Assembly: GCA_028456385.1 (NCBI GenBank)
Contig: JALNQF010000137.1
Span: 1 to 64,000 of the forward strand
DNA from: Ophiosphaerella korrae
Lineage: Eukaryota; Ascomycota; Dothideomycetes; Pleosporales; Phaeosphaeriaceae
Direction of reading: 5' to 3'
DNA length: 64,000 nucleotides
Below the pieces are notes generated by a model. That model saw only the letters and a program-made list of their open reading frames with translations, ran no database searches and was not told where the DNA came from. Below are positions 11,601 through 20,753 of this stretch, in pieces (positions within the stretch are counted from its first letter, which is position 1; every line of letters starts with the position of its first letter). A program made the position numbers and the translations under genes.

Positions 11601-12072
11601 CCAAGAACTTGTGAGTGACAGTTTCCCGTGTCTTTGAGTCATCTGGTAGCTTGGCCGCAGTCTGAATAAGCATTTCCATGAAATAAGTCCTATCGTCGGT
11701 GAGCTCCCCGGTCATTTTCATCTTCTGAGATTCCAGGAGGGTTTTAACGTTGTCGATTCGGAGGTGGGACATGTCGCGTAGAATCCCTTCTACCATCTTG
11801 GACACCGCGGAACCCTCTTCTTCCGCAAGTTTAGAACCATCTCCAGTTTGTGGCACTGGGGCCTGAACCGCTCCAACAAGAGCGGCAAGATTGCTGATCT
11901 TGCTGCCGAGGGAGTCTCGCAGTTTTGCTAGTTCAGAAGGTTCTGCTGCTTTGGGAGGTTCGACACCTGTACGAGTGTCGACATGTGCGTCCCATGCTGC
12001 CTTGGCCTCTGAAGTCATGATGCGAATGTGCTGACAAATATTAGAACTATCGATTGTGATTGGGGATGGCAT
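8671..12072 (-). CDS. ppo: psi-producing oxygenase / linoleate diol synthase (heme dioxygenase-P450 fusion)
   Basis: A single uninterrupted 1133-aa reading frame. The N-terminal animal-peroxidase-like dioxygenase domain (about 100-600) has the distal heme His in IIHDCF (about residue 248) and the YRWH motif (about 430-433) with catalytic Tyr and proximal His. The C-terminal P450-like domain (about 680-1100) has an I-helix SNQGQ, matching the Asn-Gln motif of hydroperoxide isomerases, and the Cys-heme loop HLGHGPHECLG (Cys about 1061). The retained Cys argues for a PpoA-like 5,8- or 7,8-diol synthase rather than PpoC, whose P450 half is inactive. Such enzymes make oxylipins from oleic/linoleic acid that control sporulation and mycotoxin output. 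Met19 is an alternative start. The lack of introns in so long a fungal gene, and a Lys/Glu-rich insert near residues 335-365, are unusual. Lies tail-to-tail with the PKS relic. Confidence 0.92.
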   Translation of the reverse strand: MPSPITIDSSNICQHIRIMTSEAKAAWDAHVDTRTGVEPPKAAEPSELAKLRDSLGSKISNLAALVGAVQAPVPQTGDGSKLAEEEGSAVSKMVEGILRDMSHLRIDNVKTLLESQKMKMTGELTDDRTYFMEMLIQTAAKLPDDSKTRETVTHKFLEQLWNDLEHPPQSYLGAKYQYRSADGSNNSLVHPQLGAAGTPYARTVKPSQMQTPARPDPGVVFDSIMTRKHAELHPNRISSMLFYVASIIIHDCFKTSHEDYSISMTSSYLDLSPLYGSNQKEQDLMRTGVDGKVKPDCFSESRLLFFPPGVGALLIMFNRFHNHVVENLAMINEQNRFPRPKPTEPTGDEEKDKAAKDKLEAQKKKLDNDLFQTGRLITCGLYVNIILIDYVRTILNLNRTDSNWQLNPRANMPNVPIGVGNQVSAEFNLVYRWHSTVSNRDEKWTQEIWDKMFGKGCDPKTVDRDTFLAVLGKAYRKTDPDPSKRDFAGLKRNENGTLPDQDLVDILVSSIEDCANAYGPNQVPAVFRAIEVLGIEQARSWNLGSLNEFRKYFKLEPHRTFEDITTNKDVQEQLKHLYDHPDKVEIYPGIVVEDAKKPMAPGSGLCPGYTTSRAVLADAVALVRGDRFYTKDYNPRTLTNWGYRIADSDLDIDNGCVFYKLFLRAFPNHFKQNSVYVHYPLTIPSAMQVALKDLKKDKLYDFSKPKPGSHPHLVKEYKLATQIMNDQSTFKVTWGAAMEFLLGPDAKDFMLAGDLPVNTKSRAMVKEALYVTDWHKEIRTYYTAKTKELLAKKSAKIADFNQVDIIRDVGNLAHVHFCAELFMLPLKTDAQPRGIFTEAELYLIMSSVFILIFFDVDPAGSFPLHVKAHKATKVLGDIVEKNVEAIANGGFIHAITKAIWPQETTLKSYGIHMIKRLLTSGMPSDKLVWGHILGTAGGMVSNQGQLFSQTIEYYLLGDGKKHWPAIQALANDDSPEAFDKLMHYVMEGGRLNGETAVIRSVATETSITEGTTTTTLPKDSTVFVNLRSASYDPAIFPNPEEVDITRPLDSYIHLGHGPHECLGLPMTRISLTSMFKEIAKLKGLRPAKGPQGVIHKVPKNIGTSKYPYHAYLTEMQDMYWPFPCSKFPFDPVR

Positions 12073-13232
12073 ACGATTAGAGAAAATAGGTGATTAGAAA
12101 AAGAGGTAGCAGAAATAGACAGAGAAAACAAGTGGAAACAACAGGCAATTAGAGAGAATAGGTGGTTGGAGATGACAGGTGGTTGTGGTTGGAGAAGATA
12201 GCTATATCCCTTGTCTCACCCAAGGAAAGTGCAGGTGGGGGCTCAAAACACTGGAAACGTCATGAATCTCAACACTTACATCTGCTTTACAATCTTCAAT
12301 ACACTCAAGTATCCCACAAATCGAAAACGCTCCAAATAACTCGATGCGTCGGTCCCAAAAAATTGATCAAAGCACAATAGTGGGGTAAAACATTCATCCG
12401 CTTGAACGCTACCTAAACACTAAGCACAGCACCAATCAAAAAAAGCAAAACGACGATAGTCAAACAAGATAACAACGCGAGTGCTATTGCAACCCTCGAT
12501 AGCGATTTACCTCACATTCACCTACACTATATATGCACTCTCCGGCCCCCATGGCGCTGCCTGCTGACACCTCGTCGGACCATGCGAACATGATAGTGCG
12601 GCTGAAAAGCAAAGCTCGTAGGCGCCGAACGCGTCGCAGGCTCCAGCCCAGCGCTGAAGCCCAGCGCCGAAGCCCAGCGCCCTATGTGGAGACGCTCAAG
12701 TCACTGACAATGCGCGCCGCGTGATAGGGCGGTACAACAAATAGGGCGGGCCGCGGCATGGATGAGTTGACCGCTACACGGTGGTGGACTACAATGTCAG
12801 GGCAAAAAGAGTTCGCGGCGGGGACCAATTGGGGCGGGCGAGTGGGACCGGGAAGCTTCGGTTATTGGATGCGAGGTCGTGCAGGGAGACGACTCGACGG
12901 GAACACAGGTCCTTCGGGGCGGTGTCCGAACGCTATTGGATTGGCAGTCTCTACCTAGGCATTGCTGTATATGATGCTTCTGTGGGAGGACAAGTGGCGT
13001 AGCTGGAAATTCAGGGTCCGCTGGCACACCTCAGCTCTTCTATGGAAGACGCCGCATGCGGACAGCTATCAATCGAGAATTGGGCTACCGGTAGTTTTCA
13101 AGGGGTGCTGGAGGACTGAACTGGTGAGGGTAATCCGTCGCGTTCCTTCGTATTTGCCTTGCAGCCTGGCCTTGCAGCCTGGTTGGGGGCTTACGCTCCA
13201 TTTATCCTCATGGCTAGGTGGCATGCATCTTG

Positions 13233-13254
13233 CATTGGATGTCGACATCCAATG
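13233..13254. repeat. perfect 22-bp palindrome
   Basis: The arms CATTGGATGTC and GACATCCAATG are exact reverse complements with no loop, centred on a SalI-like GTCGAC. No gene lies within 2 kb, so it is not obviously an operator. It could be a transposon footprint or a dyad binding site. Confidence 0.8.
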
Positions 13255-13889
13255 TATCTGGGCGCAAGGTATAACGTCACTCACTGCGTGACGAGTTACA
13301 CAAGATAGCGGGACACTTTTCCGCCCCAAACTCAAAAGCGCCTCATTATGGAAGTCCCAGCCTATGTATGTCTTTTTATGACTCTATAGTATTTATTTAG
13401 TCAAGATTACAGTCTGCGGCAGAAATTGTCGCAGTGAGGTGGGTGTTGTCGATTGTTTCATTGGCGCCGTTCAAGCACCGCCAATCTATATCTTTCTATA
13501 TGTCTTTCTTTCTATATAATAACTGCCTATCTTTATTTCCCTAATATCCCCCTGCACCACCTAAAATTACCTGTACATTGTTCGCTATACCTGCCGCTAC
13601 CTTGTCCTCAAATTTCAACTCTATATAATGTCTGTAGCTGTTGCTAGAGCCCTGTAAACTTGTCGTTTTCCGTCCGTGCCCGCCTCTTTTTTGCCCGCGC
13701 CCTCTGCACTATCGCCCGGATTAAGTGTTACCCGCTCTCCCCTTTTCTTCCTCTTCTTCCTCTCCTTCTTTCTTCCTCTTATCTCTTCTTTTTCAACGTA
13801 GAAAAGTAGTCAAACAAAGGTAAGAAATAGTACATTATAAAGGCAAGGCATTTGTGTGTAGGTAGCCTGCCCAACTCAATGCCTGATAG

Positions 13890-14130
13890 GCAGTCCCATG
13901 GACGATTGATGGGCAATCCTATAAGCGATCGATAGCTAGCCCCGAGGCGATAGATGGCTAAGTTGATGGCGGATAGATGGGCAGCTCGATGGCTAATGGA
14001 TGGGCAGATCGATGGCCAGCTCGATGGCTGATGGATAGGCAGCTCGATGGCCAGCTTGATACCCCTTTCAATCTACAACCCTTCACCCTTTTAATCCACA
14101 ACCCTCCACTTTCAATCCACAACCCTCTAC
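13890..14130. repeat. degenerate tandem repeats (gatggc/agctcgatgg, then aatccacaaccct)
   Basis: Two adjacent repeat types are visible. At 13890-14060 there are many copies of a short unit built from GATGG and AGCTCGATGG, with spacing of about 12-20 bp. At about 14065-14135 there are three to four copies of a unit like TCAATCCACAACCCT. Both are imperfect and non-coding. Confidence 0.65.
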
Positions 14131-15375
14131 CCCCTATTTATGCTACAAATAACCCTTACACACACTGGCCAATAAGCTGGCATCTTTCTACCCCTAATAC
14201 GGGTCCTGCGATCGCAAATTGATATTTCGGAGGGGAGACAAAGGGTTGAACATTACAAGAATGTTGGTCGCTCGATCTTGTAGCAATGGGGAATTCATAA
14301 AAGCGAATCCGAAATTTCCTCAGTGTTCGCATGGCGCGGGACATTCTTGGCTGTATTTTATGATGTATAACTAGGTATCTAGGTAAGTGCTATAATGTGA
14401 TCAACCACCCGCCACAGACTTTGTCAAACCCAGAGCAGCTAAATGAGCTGTGGCTGTTTATCTAACTAGAACTGCTGGAACTCTTACCCTTTGTTAGTAG
14501 AAGCATCAGGGCGATTACCGATGACGTTCGCGAACATAGTGCGTGCGGAGTTTTTTTCAACGGTGCGGCATAGAAGCGGCAACTGGGCATCCGGGCCGCG
14601 GACTTCGGCAACACAGCTGCGCAGCCCAATTGCTTGAAATGCGGGATAATCCAGCGACAAACCACTATTTGGCTGATGACTTGCCGCTGCCTGCCGTTCT
14701 TATAACAGACCTTTTATCTTTGCAGCATGAAGGTGAATATTACGTCACTCGGAGAGATATCTGCGCGTTGTGGCTGTCATTGCTTGTAGCTATGTGACTA
14801 TCAGGAATTCCAGGCCCGCATCGTTCCAAAAAATGATGACGACTGGATAAAATTTTTATGAAGGCAGGTTGGCAGCAATCAGCGGCAGCATTCGACGACT
14901 CGACTGGCATACTATACGCATGCAAAACACACGATTTTCCCAACAGTTCAGAACCATACAAGCCATCTGGGGCGGGAATGTTCTCCGAGTAATGACCGTC
15001 GTTCGGAGCTTTGCTACAAATGCGAGGGAATATGATGAGGGCGCCAAAACGACGAGACGGCACCATCGGCGACCGGTTGGAGAGTCTTCGCTTATCCTGG
15101 TATGGTGCACATGATAAAACTACGCACAATGTATGGCAGAGGCGTTCACGGTATGCTTTTGTTCCTGCAATGTGGTTGCTGACTGAGCTTTCTTGGATGG
15201 TTGATAGGTTGGCGAAAGCGGGGCACAACACTAACCAGACTAATCAGACAAGCGGCATCGTGCTGAATATGCCGCCGGCGAGGCTAGCCGAATACAGAAA
15301 CCTTCAGCCCCTCTTTTGTTCGCTGAGTATGCTAACAATATAGTTATCTAATTGACACCCGTGAGTTCACCTAGC

Positions 15376-15382
15376 TATTTAA
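15376..15382 (+). promoter_or_regulatory. possible TATA element of the SSU1-like gene
   Basis: TATTTAA lies 92 bp upstream of the start codon at 15475 in a pyrimidine-rich leader. Assigned on position and sequence only. Confidence 0.35.
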
Positions 15383-15474
15383 GCCCCAGTAGGCCACTTT
15401 TCTGCAGTACTTTTCTTCAACCGACTGCGACGTAAACTCCTCAGTCACTCTGCGTGCATAATACCAATAACAGC

Positions 15475-17103
15475 ATGTCAAACCAAGCATGTCCCGGCGA
15501 TAGTAGCAATTGCCAAATCCATTTCCACGATGAAGACCCCAGATACCTAGCCGACGCAAGCCAAATACAGCTGGAGGTTAATAAAGATCCAGAAGCAGCC
15601 CTAGGCAGCACTGTGAATGGCGCTATGGCGAGCAAGGAAGCTCTCAAAACACAAAATGCTCAGCCCTGGACTGACAAACGAGACCATGGCTTTCGAAGAA
15701 TCATTTGCAATTTCACGCCCTCGTATGTATAGGCTCTCTAACGTGACCCGGCCCATGCTGACAGGTATTGCTTTGTTACAGATGGTTTATCATCACTATG
15801 AGCACAGGGGCCTTATCCATCGTGCTCCACCAAATACCGTTCCATGCCTACTGGCTTGACATTGTCTCCGAGATCCTCTTCGTTCTGAACATTATACTAT
15901 TCCTGCTCTTCACCTTCATCTCCGTTCTTCGATACACTATGTACCCTCAATTGTTCCCGGCCGTGCTCCGCCACCCACATCAAAGCTTATTCCTTGCAAC
16001 ATTTCCGGTTGGCCTTGGAACCCTGATTAACATGATCGTCCTAGTTTGTGTACAACCTTGGGGTCAAGGTATGGCAATCTTTGCTTGGGTATTGTGGTGG
16101 ATCGATAGTGTCCTAGCAGTGATCACCTGTTTTCACCTGACTTGGGTAATGTAAGTCCTATACTCTTAGTGCAATAGTTGGTGATTATGTAGTGGCTGAC
16201 AGCAACCGTAGAATGTCGAACCGTCGACACGACCTTGAGGAGATGACAGCCTTATACTTTATACCCATAGTTGCTATTGTCATTGCTGCGACATCTGGGG
16301 CGCTTGTCGCTGGAGCCTTGACTAATTCTAAATACCAATTATGGACGCTTATAATCAGCTATATTTTCTGGGGCATCGGAACTCCCTTGTCCTGGATTAT
16401 TCTAACTATGTATTTCCTTCGATTGACGGTCCATAAGCCACTTCAACGCGAAGTGATCGTCTCATTGTTACTTCCGATCGGACCACTTGGGCTGTCCGGC
16501 TTCTCGTATGTCGGCTCGTATTTTTTTTTTTTTTGTTGGCAGCGCTAACACTAATCTAGTTTGATAGCGCTTGGAAAGGTGGCAAGACATTCATTTCTAC
16601 TCCACAACACTATCCCTCATGTAGCCCGAGCCGGGGATACATTCTACCTCATCGGCTTAATGGTCGGCATCTTGCTTTGGGCCTTTGCAGTCATTTGGTT
16701 TATTATCGCTATCATCATGATAGCCACAGCATATCCGTTCCCGTTTAACATGGGATGGTGGGGCTTCATATTTCCAGTTGGTAAGTCGAAGCAAGTTGTT
16801 CACATCTAGATGACATGGCGTGCTCATAATGCTACCAGGAGTGTTCACCCTTTCGACTATTTCCATTGGAGAAGAATTCGACTTCAAGTTTTTCAAGGTT
16901 CTCTCATGCGTAGGTTTCTCCTGATACTAAAATGCAGTTCAGGCTAACACACTCAGATATTGACCGGAATGTGCGTGGTAATGTGGCTTGTCGTAGCAGT
17001 GAGAACGGTAAAGCGTGCTGCTAGCGGTAAGATGTTTTTTGCACCATGTTTGGGAACAGACTTATTCTTGACAAGAGCTGAAGAGAAGGAAAATCTCCGG
17101 TGA
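15475..17103 (+). CDS. SSU1/Mae1-type plasma-membrane exporter (TDT family; sulfite or C4-dicarboxylate)
   Basis: Six exons join in frame to 449 aa: 15475-15722, 15782-16150, 16212-16505, 16560-16780, 16839-16909, 16957-17103. About 80 hydrophilic residues precede the first helix, which begins at the family-typical FTPSWF. About ten hydrophobic segments follow, as in the tellurite-resistance/dicarboxylate transporter family, ending in the SSU1-like ASGKMFFAPCL tail. Yeast SSU1 exports sulfite; the fungal relative Mae1 moves malate, so the substrate is not certain. The ATG at 15475 is the first in frame after the leader and gives the expected N-terminus. Intron 2 uses the acceptor at 16211, not the nearer TAG at 16192, which would put a stop in frame. 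Such pumps relieve sulfite released during cysteine catabolism, for example in keratin or protein degradation. The gene appears intact between two decayed regions. Confidence 0.88.
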
Positions 17104-18554
17104 AAGTGCGATGATAATTGTGGCGCATGTAAATTATATTTGAAGTTCGACTTATGAATATAGACTGCTTTCTCTTTCTTTTTGGGGTGGAGGTTGGACA
17201 ACAGATTACGATCTAGAGGCAAAACTCTTCGTATGTGGAAAGATTAGAACTAGAAGTCAGAGGGCACATAAAGCAAGATGTCGCCGAGTTTATCCCAAAG
17301 GTGCTTCTCATTGCATGAACCTACCGGCCACAGCAGCCACATGGTCTATCAGAGCTCGTGAATATTATGCCGAGATTAAGACTGAATTCCGAAAAAGACC
17401 TATAAGACTCGGTTCTAGACTGAGGTGTTACCGAATCGTAGAATCGGACCTCGGGGTGCTCTTCTCCATCAACTGTAAAGAACGGCGAAGGACCGGTGGT
17501 TTTGGGTCCTCAATATCAAGTCTTCTTCTGAAGATATATTACAATATTAATACTGCTAAAGAATTTCAAAGAGAATGCTACTGAACTACGACTATAGCTT
17601 ATGATGAAAGTACCTGTGGTTTGTTATTCAATTCTGTAGTCCTTCTACGAAATGTAATAGGCTAACACCCGTCCATTCGTAACGGAACAATCGCCGTATC
17701 GGAATAACATCCTCTTTTTCAGTACCTCAAGCATACCTACGCCCGCGTATAGATTTAAAGAGGGTTTCTTATTATTTTCCAGCTAATTCCGTATCTAATG
17801 TTAGGTTCCAGCTAGAAATGACGGCAGTTTTGGGCATGCTATCGATCTGTTCGTAGCGATCGTTCGCGCCCCAGCTCTTACCCCTTGTCCAATGAGAATA
17901 CTGACCTGTCTTCACATTTCGGAACCATAAGACAGAAATTCAAATGCGGAATTTATTTTAGCCGTTAACGACACCGCGGACTTGAAAGCTAGGAACCCGA
18001 GAGTTTCTCCGTGCAGAAAGATAGTTGCCACGCAGTTTGGCCTGAGAAATTTACGTTCGACGCTTGATTACACCAGAGCATATTGAAACAAGATCATGAA
18101 TACTCGCTAACTATTCTGAGTTTATCTTTATGAAATCCGGCTGCCCTGCTCTATTTTTGGCGCGCATCGTCCACTGTTGCGTTGAGCAAGAGTTCCGCCC
18201 TCACTCCCAGCATCATTGCAGCGAGCAGTCATGGATCCAACTAGCCGGGCGCTGGCACAGGTCCTCCCTCCAGGCGTACTAGAACTTCCTCTGCCCTAGC
18301 GAAATGCAGGGGTGGTCCTACTTGCAGCGAGAGCCTGCCACCACAAATTCAAGAAAGTCTTTTCAATGAGCTACTGGAGTGCATAGAGGAGCACAAGACA
18401 ACCCTCAACCTGCTAAGTTCAATTATTGCTCAGATCAGTTTACCGTGCCAGTGGTTGATAATAAAACCTTTGAAATTACGATAGACCTAGAACTCCTGTG
18501 TTGCTTCTCTTTCTCACTTATAATCGGGCACTTCCAATAGGTTTCTTCATGAAT
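17104..18554. other. gene-free region with a possible transposase N-terminus scrap
   Basis: No intact gene. A short ATG-initiated fragment at about 18231-18300 (MDPTSRALAQVLPPGV) resembles the N-terminus of Fot1/pogo-type transposases, but nothing recognisable follows it. The remainder has no protein similarity I can see. Confidence 0.4.
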
Positions 18555-20235
18555 CTATGTTAAGTCAAAGTCCTGCATCTCAAACTCCTTACTCACAAAT
18601 TCCCCGTACGTAATTCCATAAACGAACGCCTCTCCGGCTAACACATACATTCCACCACCGCGTTCTTGTAGCACATACGGAAATTTAGCCCTAGGAAAAA
18701 TAGTAACAATATCTCCTTCCTTTACACATCTAGGGGCAAGTCCAACAAATTCTTTGACTGTCACAAATGGCCTGCGCTCAAATTGGTGCCCTATCGTCTT
18801 ATAATAACTTCTCAACGTATTTGTAACTGGAGCTCCAGCGTGTGGCCCATGACGCTTATGCTGTAAATAGCCCGTAATGGCTTCTTCGGGACCTACGTAG
18901 CATTCCTCAACAGTGGCGCGTCGAACAAACTCTGTAGGATATGAATTGGCTACAGGAGCACGGTTGTATGCGATTTCTCAGACGGAAGGGTCAGGATAGA
19001 TTTCTACACCTACTCCCTCCAGTTTTTCGTTAGAAATTCGACAGAGAGATGCTATATCTTGAAGATATTTGTAGGCCTCGTGGCGATACTTTATACTTAG
19101 CCATTCGCCTTTATCTTTAGTAATTCGATCGAGCTAATAGGAAAACTACTTGTTTTGAGGTGCGAGATAGGAACAAATTGGTCAATATACTTAGAAAAAA
19201 TTCTACAGAGCTTGATGATAAATATGGCGTATTCCAGGGTAATTGTCCAAAGGGTTGCTCTATATCCTCTCGCCTATCAGGGACCTACGAGGATATGCCT
19301 GACCTAGTCGTGTTCCTTCGAGAGAAAGCAACGATATCAACATGACCAGATGTTATTGTAGCACAAGTGGCCCTACAGTAGATATTAGTACATGAGTGTA
19401 CGACTTCATAGTTTGGAGTGATGCCAAGAACATCTTTGTCCGCTGCTATCCCCAGAAGTGCATAATTCTATCTTTAGGTTTTCTGGCTTATCCCCTAACA
19501 TAAGCCCGGGCAAGAAGCTGGCTTAAATTAGGTTTTGCATCATTATTCTCTTAAGTAGATTTATAATATCGTAATTGCATTCTAGAAACAGAAGTTGCGG
19601 ATAATAGTATCTCAGGGGAAATGACAGAGCTAAATTGTGCTTTTGATAACAACTTGGGTGGGAATTCCCCATCGGCTAAAGCTTCCAATATAGATGTCAG
19701 TGACTTCGCAACTTCAACGGAGAGAAAGGCCATCATATAAGTGATGTATAGTTTAGCGGCATACAATACCGAACCCAATTTTGAGATTGCCACAGTATAT
19801 TTCAATGTTGCTAGAAACCACGAATTCTCGCAAGATTAATAGAAGACTCCAGTAAGGGCGCGATAAGAAAATTTGGAATCCCGTAAGGAGACAGATTGAG
19901 TCTTCAAGCTGAGTGAGAGACTTGTTAAGCATACCCCCAGCAAGCCTCGTCATTTGGACTTCGGCCTGCTTGGCGTTCTCTGGGTCTTTGATCGATTGAG
20001 TAATCATTTTCAGAAAATAGTCGACGGCTCCATAGTCAGTTACAAGTTTGCCTATCTAGTGAAACCGGGCTATGATATTGTCGCTGGTATCGTCTGCCGG
20101 CCCTAGCCATAATCTTGTACTTGTGGCATTAGCATAAATCTGTCATCATGTAGACTTACTCGCTCTTCTCCACGTCATCTGTCTAGTTGATGCAAAACGC
20201 ATCTACTCAGAGAGCAATGGTGCTAGTCTCCCTGC
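18555..20235 (-). pseudogene. heterokaryon-incompatibility (HET) domain protein, decayed
   Basis: Read on the minus strand, the HET core is recognisable: a DAxCIN block with in-frame stops (about 20150-20200), WLGPADDTSD-like sequence (about 20090-20110), and an RPYWS...EFVVSS block (19800-19860) broken by a frameshift. The C-terminal region is open for about 190 residues except for one TGA at 18978-18980, where the consensus would accept CGA. It ends in the typical YVL...LAGEAFVYG module. HET proteins trigger cell death after fusion of unlike strains, so loss by mutation is common. Too many stops and shifts for a working product. Confidence 0.8.
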
Positions 20236-20753
20236 GGAAATTATTTAATGCGGCATCGAGGATTCTCATTACGAGCACTTCTGTCTTGTTTACCTGTACG
20301 AGAGTGCTGCGTATCCTTGTTTCTTAGCTTCGTGGAATGTAATAGGATAGAGATTGTAGGATACTGGTACATCCTTCTCGACATCAAATGACGACTTCTG
20401 TGAGGGAGAAGATCGAGCATGAAGTTGTAAGAGTCATGCCATATGTATTGAGTTGAGCCGAGTGTAAAGCATATTTGTCTCTTGTAATATTGAAATTGTT
20501 GAAAAAATGCAATCGGAGAACGCTTGCTTGTAAAGTACGTCAAAAGCATTATATTCTAATTAGTTATATTATTGATATATCCTAAAATTTTTACAGGAGG
20601 GTTTAGTTAAGTTACACTTACTTGAAACTGCGTACGCGCTATTACTAGCTTAATGTTAGTTACTATGTTAACCGAGGTAAACCCAATAGTCAGCTGATAT
20701 ACCTACTGATACTAAGAATACTGCAGAGTCACATCACTCCTATATTGTAGCCT
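20236..20753. other. spacer between HET relic and transcription factor gene
   Basis: AT-rich, with no recognisable coding sequence apart from possible further HET remnants near 20236-20300. It probably contains the promoter of the Zn2Cys6 gene. Confidence 0.4.

Larger units (their letters stand above)
12073..15474. other. 3.4-kb gene-free, repeat-bearing region
   Basis: No protein family recognised on either strand. From the left it holds the Ppo promoter side with A/G-rich near-repeats of 'aggtggttggag' type (12080-12200), a GC-richer segment with short direct repeats of 'agcccagcgc' (12640-12680), a perfect 22-bp palindrome (13233-13254), a pyrimidine tract (13735-13795), a degenerate 'gatggc/agctcgatgg' repeat field (13890-14060), and low-complexity ORFs I regard as spurious. 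The right end includes the exporter promoter. It looks like old, eroded repeat DNA. Confidence 0.5.

Noticed and set aside
16151..16211. Premature stop after Val-Met in the SSU1-like gene
   Set aside because: A GTAAGT donor at 16151 with the acceptor at 16211 gives an in-frame join to the conserved segment before LEEMTALYF.
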